Made by a program: the position numbers and the translations under genes
DNA from: an uncultured Candidatus Altimarinota bacterium
GTDB taxonomy: Bacteria; Patescibacteriota; Gracilibacteria; UBA4473
Length of the DNA stretch: 8,671 nucleotides
Assembly: GCA_938021445.1 (NCBI GenBank)
Contig: CALIGR010000058.1
Coordinates: 1 to 8,671 of the forward strand
Direction: 5' to 3'
Notes under the pieces: generated by a model
Told to the model about the DNA's origin: nothing
Databases searched by the model: none
Seen by the model: the letters and a program-made list of their open reading frames with translations, nothing else
Shown: piece after piece, positions 1-5,365 of the stretch
How the letters are laid out: every line of letters begins with the position of its first letter
How positions within the stretch are numbered: the stretch's first letter is position 1

Positions 1-183
1 CAGATCAATACTCTTTTTGTGCAAGAAAAATTAATCGATGATTTACTCATCACCGTTAGCCCACTCTATTTTGGAAGTGGACTGGGGCTTTTTGCAGAAA
101 CTGTTAATCTGGATCTAAAACTTAAGTCCGTATCCAAATTAGACGACCAAGTCGTCGTTATGCACTACCAAATCAAGTATTAA
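1..183 (+). CDS. Dihydrofolate reductase / RibD C-terminal-domain family protein (3' end only)
   Basis: The last 60 codons of a gene that begins before the window, read in frame from base 1 and ended by TAA, with a second in-phase TAA directly after it. The peptide contains LIDDLLITVSPLYFGSGLGL followed by F, the typical C-terminal signature of the DHFR/RibD_C fold: an acidic 'L-D-E/D' helix end, 'P' after the strand, then 'G-x-G-x-x-L-F'. It closes with a short beta hairpin (VSKLDDQVVVMHYQIKY). Members of this family use NADPH to reduce dihydrofolate or the pyrimidine ribityl intermediate of riboflavin synthesis. The fragment lacks the N-terminal cofactor and substrate residues, so the two activities cannot be told apart. 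The family call is solid and the exact reaction is open. The next gene has its own promoter-like box, so the two need not be co-transcribed. Confidence 0.8.
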   Translation, partial: QINTLFVQEKLIDDLLITVSPLYFGSGLGLFAETVNLDLKLKSVSKLDDQVVVMHYQIKY

Positions 184-254
184 TAAAACCTGGTAAACCG
201 CTTATTTGCAAACCAAATTAGCCTAAACCTGTACGGCATTGAACTTATTTTTCT

Positions 255-268
255 TATAATTTGCAAAG
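255..268 (+). promoter_or_regulatory. TATAAT -10 box placed for a leaderless transcript of the large surface protein
   Basis: A perfect TATAAT hexamer lies at 255-260, exactly 8 bases before the ATG at 269 (TATAATTTGCAAAGATG). Transcription normally begins about 6-7 bases after the -10 hexamer, which puts +1 at about 266-268 and gives an mRNA with essentially no 5' leader. There is no Shine-Dalgarno sequence before the ATG, which fits leaderless initiation. No convincing -35 box sits at 16-18 bases upstream; the nearest TTGACA-like word is TTGAAC at 239-244, only 10 bases away, which is too close. The rest of the gap from 184 shows no clear terminator for the upstream gene. Confidence 0.6.
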
Positions 269-346
269 ATGTTCAGTCTTTGTCGATTTAGTTTAGTTTT
301 GGGATTCTTTTGTAGCCTGTTTTTGGCATCTATGCCGGCAGAAGCA
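269..346 (+). other. N-terminal Sec signal peptide of the giant surface protein
   Basis: Residues 1-26 show one early Arg (position 6), a long hydrophobic core (FSLVLGFFCSLFLA) and an A-x-A signal peptidase I site (A24-E25-A26, then Q27). No lipobox is present: the cysteines at 5 and 15 are not in an L-x-x-C context at the cleavage site. Confidence 0.85.
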
Positions 347-3300
347 CAATCGCGACTCAGAACACCAAGCCTCGAATCGAAGTCTGATGCGCTCCGTCAA
401 ATGCTCAGTCAACAGCAAGTGACCATCATTAAAACTGAGACCATTCGCCCACTCTCAATTAACTTCCTCCCTTCTCTGTATGAAAACCAGCTAGAAGGGA
501 AAGTTTTTGCGGCTGAATCGATGCCTATAGACGGTCTTAGCTTAAAGATAACAAGTCCAAACGGAGAAACTTTGTATGAAAATGAAGTGGAAATTGACAA
601 AGAGATCTTCAAATCAGAAGGGCATACGTTTCGGATACAAGTGCCTGAAACCGGGCTAGCCGAAAACTCTACACTCTCGGTTGAAGGTAAATTCAACGAA
701 ACAGCGTTAGGGGTTGGGTCTCAGAAAATTCCGGTCACTATTCTCCGGCCTCAATACCTCATAAACAATCTCCAACTAGATCCCAAGCAGGATAATACAG
801 TCGACGGAGTCTTTAGCTTTCAAAATCTCTCAAATCTATCGGTCCAGTTCCAGCCACTTGTCAAAATCGCCAGTGTAAAAAACGGAGAGGAGCTTCTCAT
901 AGAACGAGAAGCCCTTAAAACCGAAATCGTTAAAGGAAAGCAAACTAAAACTATAAAATTTAACCTTACTTACCCAGAAACACCAGGCCTTTATCGAGTC
1001 GAGCTTATCATGCTTGGAAAGGATCAAAAAGCCATTACGGGGGTGCTCGCCAAAGAACTTACTCGAGAGGGTGTACTTGGAGCGATTGAGTCAATCGATA
1101 TTGATTATGATGAAGTTTTAAAAAAAGCAACAATTCAGGTTCGAGGGCTCACTTCGGGGATTCAAGAGGAAACACTTACCCAGATCGAGCTCATCGCCTC
1201 AAAAATCGGATCAAACGGTAGTGTCAGCGAACTTGAAGTTAACAACCTCAACGAAGTCGTAAATCAGAGTGGCAACTGGAATCAGGTCTTTGAAGTCGAA
1301 GGAGTCGATCGAGGAGGTAGTTTATTTTTAGAGGCTAAAATACTGAACGGAAACCAAACTCTCGGGACCAAAAAACGAGATTTCGATCTTTCTGAACCCA
1401 GTGAGCCCGAGACAAAGACGGAAACGGAGTTTATTACACTTGAAAAACCAATCCCCGTAATCGATCCAGAAATGGAAGAAGTACTCGACCCAGTTAACTC
1501 CACCAACAAGTGGTGGTTTTGGGGCGGCATTATTTTTGTTATTATACTTTTAGTATTTCTAAAATTAGTAAAAAAGAAACCTGAAAAGTTCATGCTATGG
1601 GCTCTTAGCTTTGCTTTCGCTTCAAGTCTATTTTTCACGACAACCGCCTCGGCTTCACTTAAAGTTTTTTGGTTCCACCCCGTAACCAATTGGTCCTACA
1701 ACCCAAGTGCCAGTGGAGACTTTGCTAATTTTGAGATCGTTAATTTTCAAGGCCGAATTTTCAATGTGCTCACCCAAGAAGGACTCTTTTTTGACGGACT
1801 CAACCGAGTCGTTGTTCGTTTCTTTGATCCGACAGACGCGACGAATGATTTTTATGTCGAATCCACCAGCTACACCACAACTGAAAACAAAGAATATCTC
1901 TTCGAAGTTGATGCCCCGACTTCGCTCCCAGATGGGGATTGGAGTCTTCAAGTTTTTTTTCAGGTTCCCAGTGGATGGTATGCAACCGACTGGAGATACA
2001 GTAATTTCAATGAAGTCAGTGGGGAGTGGGACTTTGACCAGGCTGAATCTTCTGTTCGAACTGTTGGCTTTGATCGAGTGGCCCCAACCGTTAATTTTGT
2101 CTACGACACCGTCCCAGCAGCCCAACGGCCTCCTGTTTATTCAGAAATCAGGCCTATTGAAGGAGACGCCAACAGTGGCCACCTTAGTGACCTCGACAAC
2201 TTAAGGCTCAAAATCCAAGCACGAAAAATTTTAAAAGATAAGATTACGCCGTACCAGCAGGGTGAAAATCCAAATTTCTATCAACAAAGACTTTTTAAAA
2301 TCTTCAAACGAAACGAAGAAATGCAGCGTCTGCGGGACATGAAAAATAACGAAGCCATCCTCATCGAGCTTGTACTCAATAATCCGGGGAATCAAAGTTA
2401 TGTGGATCAACTAAATGCTATTCAAGCACAAATTGGTGTTAAGCAATCACTATTGCAAGCACTCTCCGGAACCATCAACAATCTGACAAATGATATGGGG
2501 ATCAATATTCCTCAGGCCCTTTTCGGTAACATAGACACCGGGAGCGATATCCCAAACGTAAATGTCGGAGACGCCCTGGTTAAAAATGCCCCCACAAACC
2601 CAAATAGTATCCAGAGTCAGATAAACGATCTGGAGACTCAAATACAAAGCCTGGAGCCTCAAATCCTCTCTGATAAAAACAATCTGAAAAACATAAAAGG
2701 TACTTACAAAAACCAAGCCGTGAGCGTCTCTGCTACTTGTACCGACAACCAAGGGTGCCACCAAGACAACCTCGACTTTGAGGTTCGTGGTAATTTCTGT
2801 GACGATAGTCTCGCCTGCAACACGAGCGCCGCCAGACAATTTCAAGTTTGTGATAAAGTCGGGAACTGCACCACTCCGGCAGACGCCCAAATTTCTATTG
2901 ATTGGTACGATCCGGTGACGCCAAACTTTATAAGTGCCGCCGTGGAAGTCAAAGACGAAAACCAGGTTACTCAGGCTTCATCTGTTTCGAGTACGACTAT
3001 TGCTTCAGCTCCCGGCCTTTACATCAATCTCAATATTGATGACCCGGTCTCTAACAAAAGTACCGATCCCACTCTTTATGATTCTCATGCCTGTGGAACA
3101 AACCCAACCAGTGATTTCTTCCACCGCAATAGTAGTGATGCTTTCTGCACGCCTTCCGAAATCCCCTGTGCCCTTAGTTCAAGTCAGAGAGGCTATCGTG
3201 ATCTCAAAAACGGAGCCGCTTGTGCTGGGCAGTGTGCTCCTGGGTTTTTACTAGATGGAAGTATTTGTGTTCCCGGATGTGATTTCCGACTCTTCGACGG

Positions 3301-5359
3301 TTGTTTCCCGTTCCGACTTATTGGGGACAACTGTATTACCAGCAACTGGCTCCCAGAAACGAGTTCTCAACCACTTGGACAGACTTTTATACAAACGAGC
3401 AATTGCGGAGCGAGCAGATCCGCGGTTGGGACTGGTGCCGCCGGAAGTGTCATCCAATTTCTAGATGGAAAAAATATTCTAGACGTTGAAATTTATGACG
3501 TCAACAGTGGAAGTTTCACTTCTTGGTCAGAAAACTTCTTGGCTTCTTGGTTTACTGAGACAAAAGATGATGCCGATGGCACTTGTAGCTTTGTCTCTGG
3601 TCCAGACGACCGGTGTGGAGAAAGCCAGTTCCCCCAACTGTCTATCCTGGTTCTAACTGATGATGGATTTTATATTTTTGATCTTTTCACCCAAACACTT
3701 TGGATGCGATTTGACTCAGCCAATGGGAAAGCCATCCCTGGGGGAATGACCGAGGGAAATATTGAGATGTATAATGGACAGATCTTTATTGGGTACAAGC
3801 GCAGTGGAAGCCAAGGAGGACTCACCACGCTAGATTTCGTAGCGGACAAAGTTAGATTTTGGAGTACCAACAATGGCCTCGCCTATACCGGAAACAAACC
3901 AGGCAATATGACGGCAAGAGATGTCACGGATCCAAACTGGTCTCAGGACACACTGCCAGGGCAGCAGCTCAAAAACGCTCGAATCAACGAGTTATCCATC
4001 GTCTCAATCAACAACATCACCTATTTAGCCGCCGCTACGGAAAAAGGGATCACCTTGTTCCGACTTTCCGATGGCAAAAATATGCACCTAAATTATGCCG
4101 ACAATGCTTCTAATAGCTATGAAAATGTAACGCTCACCGCCCAAGGCGATCTCTGGTACCAGTGGGATTACAGTGGAGACAGCTACAACCGGATCTGGAA
4201 GCTTGAAGATTTCCCATCGCTGCCGTTTGATAGCAGCACCATAACAGGAGTGAGTACCGCAGATTCAATCCTAAAACCAGTCACGTCTACCGATACTTAC
4301 CCGATTACAAACTTAAGCCCTGGATCTTCCAGCTTCGGAGTCTCCGCCGATGGCCAAACACTCTACGCAGGAGGGGCCGAAGGGCTTGAGATCTTCAAAG
4401 GAACTTTCGCTAACGGCGACAATCATCCTGACGTCACCCGCCAAGTCGTGACTAATCTCTATACCAGTATCCCGATGGGAGGCGATATCGTCGGTCACTG
4501 GGCGCACGATACTGAGGACGTGAGTGGAAAAGGAAACGATGTCCAGAACAATGGAAATGTCGATGTCGTGGCCGCTCTCCCTGGCTCAGAAGTCTGGTCT
4601 TACGACTTTGACGATGGAAACCGACTCAAGGATGTCGCAAACTTTTACAACTTAGCCACTGAGCTTAGTGCGGGAGCGTGGGTACACAGCGAAGCTCCGG
4701 CAAACGATGACGGAGGATATATTGTTTCCAAAAAAGATAGCTCCAAAACTGACTTCGCTCTCTACAGAACTACCGACAATAAACTTCGGTCAGATGGTAC
4801 CGCTGAGACCCTTATCAACGCCCCAATTTTAAGTGGGTGGAACTTTGTCGCCGTTACTTTCGACGGGACCAATAAACGAACCTACATTGACGGAGTCTTG
4901 GTTGATACAACCGCTGACAGCAAAAGTAGCTTTGATCAGGTAAACCAATTCATCATTGGGAAAAGAAAGTCTGGGAACAGTAACACTGAGGCCTTAGACG
5001 GTAAAGTTTCATTTCCCTTTCTCACTTCCAGTCATCTAGATTCAAATCGAATCCAAGAAATGTATAACCAGTCTTCAACCTGGTTTACCAACAACTCCAA
5101 AGTCACGATCCAGGACAGCTCCAGTGTCATCACCGCTATGGCCGTAGAAGATGATGGTTCTTATTTTGCGGCCAGCGAAAATGGGGTCGTTACTTATTTT
5201 GATCCAAACGGGCTGGTTGTGAAAACTTTCAGTAATGCCGCCAACTCAAGTACAAATATACAAATAAGTGGAGGGAGCATCGTTTCGCTTAATGTCTCTG
5301 ACACATTTCTAATCATCGGTTACGCAAACGATGGAGTCGAAGTCGTAAACATACCATAA
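269..5359 (+). CDS. Giant exported multidomain surface protein with two signal-peptide-like segments (apparent two-protein fusion)
   Basis: A 1696-residue protein of unknown function, ending in TAA. What is seen, in order: signal peptide 1-26 (hydrophobic core, AEA/QS cleavage site); beta-rich, cysteine-free ectodomain about 60-375 resembling stacked Ig-like sandwiches; acidic Glu/Pro linker 375-413; membrane segment about 415-431 (WWFWGGIIFVIILLVF) followed by KKKPEK; then Met442 and a second signal-like hydrophobic stretch ending ASA/SL at 462/463. After this come a Trp/Phe-rich beta region 463-600, an Ig-like domain about 603-885 split by coiled coil (about 640-815), a Cys-rich segment 942-1022, and a beta-propeller-like region about 1057-1696 interrupted by a LamG jellyroll (about 1405-1606). 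All cysteines outside the first signal peptide lie after residue 820. The ATG at 269 is preferred because it directly starts the signal peptide and sits 8 bases after TATAAT. A role in adhesion or envelope structure is inferred from the domains; no catalytic motif was recognised. It probably shares an operon with the next gene. Confidence 0.85.
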   Translation: MFSLCRFSLVLGFFCSLFLASMPAEAQSRLRTPSLESKSDALRQMLSQQQVTIIKTETIRPLSINFLPSLYENQLEGKVFAAESMPIDGLSLKITSPNGETLYENEVEIDKEIFKSEGHTFRIQVPETGLAENSTLSVEGKFNETALGVGSQKIPVTILRPQYLINNLQLDPKQDNTVDGVFSFQNLSNLSVQFQPLVKIASVKNGEELLIEREALKTEIVKGKQTKTIKFNLTYPETPGLYRVELIMLGKDQKAITGVLAKELTREGVLGAIESIDIDYDEVLKKATIQVRGLTSGIQEETLTQIELIASKIGSNGSVSELEVNNLNEVVNQSGNWNQVFEVEGVDRGGSLFLEAKILNGNQTLGTKKRDFDLSEPSEPETKTETEFITLEKPIPVIDPEMEEVLDPVNSTNKWWFWGGIIFVIILLVFLKLVKKKPEKFMLWALSFAFASSLFFTTTASASLKVFWFHPVTNWSYNPSASGDFANFEIVNFQGRIFNVLTQEGLFFDGLNRVVVRFFDPTDATNDFYVESTSYTTTENKEYLFEVDAPTSLPDGDWSLQVFFQVPSGWYATDWRYSNFNEVSGEWDFDQAESSVRTVGFDRVAPTVNFVYDTVPAAQRPPVYSEIRPIEGDANSGHLSDLDNLRLKIQARKILKDKITPYQQGENPNFYQQRLFKIFKRNEEMQRLRDMKNNEAILIELVLNNPGNQSYVDQLNAIQAQIGVKQSLLQALSGTINNLTNDMGINIPQALFGNIDTGSDIPNVNVGDALVKNAPTNPNSIQSQINDLETQIQSLEPQILSDKNNLKNIKGTYKNQAVSVSATCTDNQGCHQDNLDFEVRGNFCDDSLACNTSAARQFQVCDKVGNCTTPADAQISIDWYDPVTPNFISAAVEVKDENQVTQASSVSSTTIASAPGLYINLNIDDPVSNKSTDPTLYDSHACGTNPTSDFFHRNSSDAFCTPSEIPCALSSSQRGYRDLKNGAACAGQCAPGFLLDGSICVPGCDFRLFDGCFPFRLIGDNCITSNWLPETSSQPLGQTFIQTSNCGASRSAVGTGAAGSVIQFLDGKNILDVEIYDVNSGSFTSWSENFLASWFTETKDDADGTCSFVSGPDDRCGESQFPQLSILVLTDDGFYIFDLFTQTLWMRFDSANGKAIPGGMTEGNIEMYNGQIFIGYKRSGSQGGLTTLDFVADKVRFWSTNNGLAYTGNKPGNMTARDVTDPNWSQDTLPGQQLKNARINELSIVSINNITYLAAATEKGITLFRLSDGKNMHLNYADNASNSYENVTLTAQGDLWYQWDYSGDSYNRIWKLEDFPSLPFDSSTITGVSTADSILKPVTSTDTYPITNLSPGSSSFGVSADGQTLYAGGAEGLEIFKGTFANGDNHPDVTRQVVTNLYTSIPMGGDIVGHWAHDTEDVSGKGNDVQNNGNVDVVAALPGSEVWSYDFDDGNRLKDVANFYNLATELSAGAWVHSEAPANDDGGYIVSKKDSSKTDFALYRTTDNKLRSDGTAETLINAPILSGWNFVAVTFDGTNKRTYIDGVLVDTTADSKSSFDQVNQFIIGKRKSGNSNTEALDGKVSFPFLTSSHLDSNRIQEMYNQSSTWFTNNSKVTIQDSSSVITAMAVEDDGSYFAASENGVVTYFDPNGLVVKTFSNAANSSTNIQISGGSIVSLNVSDTFLIIGYANDGVEVVNIP
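1511..1654 (+). other. Membrane anchor directly followed by an internal signal-peptide-like segment (protein junction)
   Basis: Residues 415-431 form a Trp-flanked transmembrane helix followed by a strongly basic stop-transfer cluster (KLVKKKPEK), exactly how the C-terminus of a separate membrane-anchored protein would look. The next residue after Phe441 is Met442, which begins a classic signal peptide: hydrophobic core LWALSFAFASSLFF, then TTTASA with cleavage predicted between Ala462 and Ser463. If both act, the chain forms a hairpin in the membrane with a short cytoplasmic loop, and signal peptidase could release the large C-terminal part. No Shine-Dalgarno sequence and no TANNNT box 8 bases upstream precede the ATG at 1592, so independent initiation there is not supported by visible signals. 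Confidence 0.75.
1953..1960 (+). repeat. Run of eight T within the large surface gene
   Basis: Eight consecutive T span codons Val562-Phe563-Phe564 of the surface protein. Long homopolymers are prone to polymerase slippage and to sequencing indels. The frame is intact on both sides here. Confidence 0.95.
2186..2713 (+). other. Coiled-coil hairpin inserted in an Ig-like domain
   Basis: Residues about 640-815 are Gln/Asn/Lys/Glu/Leu-rich with heptad-like spacing, in two arms: about 640-745 (for example DNLRLKIQARKILKDKI and VDQLNAIQAQIG) and about 779-812 (IQSQINDLETQIQSLEPQIL). A Gly/Asn/Pro-rich turn (about 753-778) separates them. They split a domain whose first strand is RVAPTVNF (603-610) and whose remaining strands resume at VSVSATCTDNQGC (818-830) and end at CDKVGNC (861-867). 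This is the look of a bacterial Ig-like domain carrying a helical stalk. The boundaries are estimates by eye. Confidence 0.65.
3092..3334 (+). other. Cysteine-rich segment of the surface protein
   Basis: Nine cysteines lie between residues 942 and 1022 (942, 960, 967, 985, 989, 1000, 1004, 1012, 1022), including a C-x3-C-A-P-G-F-x5-G-x2-C-x3-C stretch reminiscent of EGF-like or other small disulfide modules. I could not match it to a named family. It links the Ig-like domain to the propeller-like region and probably needs oxidative folding outside the cytoplasm. Confidence 0.55.
3437..5356 (+). other. Beta-propeller-like region, interrupted by the LamG domain
   Basis: Blade-like repeats of the form 'strand - DDG/NG - strand - A/G-rich strand - G-hydrophobic strand' occur at residues about 1124-1146 (LSILVLTDDGFYIFDLF), 1164-1190 (IEMYNGQIFIGYKRSG), 1242-1270 (ITYLAAATEKGITLFRL), 1354-1378 (GVSADGQTLYAGGAEGLEIF), 1620-1645 (MAVEDDGSYFAASENGVVTY) and 1669-1696 (IVSLNVSDTFLIIGYANDGV). 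These resemble PQQ/WD/YVTN-type propellers generally. The blade count and closure cannot be settled by eye. Confidence 0.55.
4481..5086 (+). other. LamG / concanavalin A-like jellyroll domain
   Basis: Residues about 1405-1606 follow the LamG-like jellyroll pattern. They begin GHWAHDTEDVSGKGNDVQNNG (compare the usual 'W.F....D.SG.GNdg...G'), followed by LSAGAWVHSE, then WNFVAVTFDGTNKRTYIDGV with L-V-D-T-T after it, and FIIGKRKSG...LDGKV. They end with LDSNRIQEMYNQ, the usual 'L...eI..ly' closing helix. The common 'iDEvriy' strand reads KVSFPFLTSS here, so the acidic pair is absent. Such domains often bind glycans or proteins or are purely structural; the ligand is unknown. Confidence 0.8.
5352..5357 (+). 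promoter_or_regulatory. Possible weak -10 box (TACCAT) before the second surface gene
   Basis: TACCAT fits a TANNNT -10 pattern and lies 8 bases before the ATG at 5366, the same spacing as the TATAAT box before the first surface gene. It overlaps the stop of the upstream gene. No -35 or Shine-Dalgarno sequence is visible. It may be coincidence, with the gene simply read through from upstream. Confidence 0.25.
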
Positions 5360-5365
5360 ATTTCT

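Noticed and set aside
1592..1594. ATG of Met442 as an independent gene start
   Set aside because: No Shine-Dalgarno sequence and no TANNNT box at the spacing seen at the other starts; the frame is open from 269. The junction is reported as a finding rather than annotated as two genes.
1282..2204. Reading frames of 60-165 codons on both strands inside the large surface gene, and similar ones at 2450-2890, 2934-3254, 3255-3464 and 6398-6667
   Set aside because: All lie within strongly supported coding sequence, have no recognisable domains or start signals, and look like shadows of the main frame.
3347..3364. LPETS (residues 1028-1032) as a sortase LPxTG-type anchor motif
   Set aside because: It lies in the middle of the protein, lacks the Gly after Thr, and has no following hydrophobic segment or basic tail.
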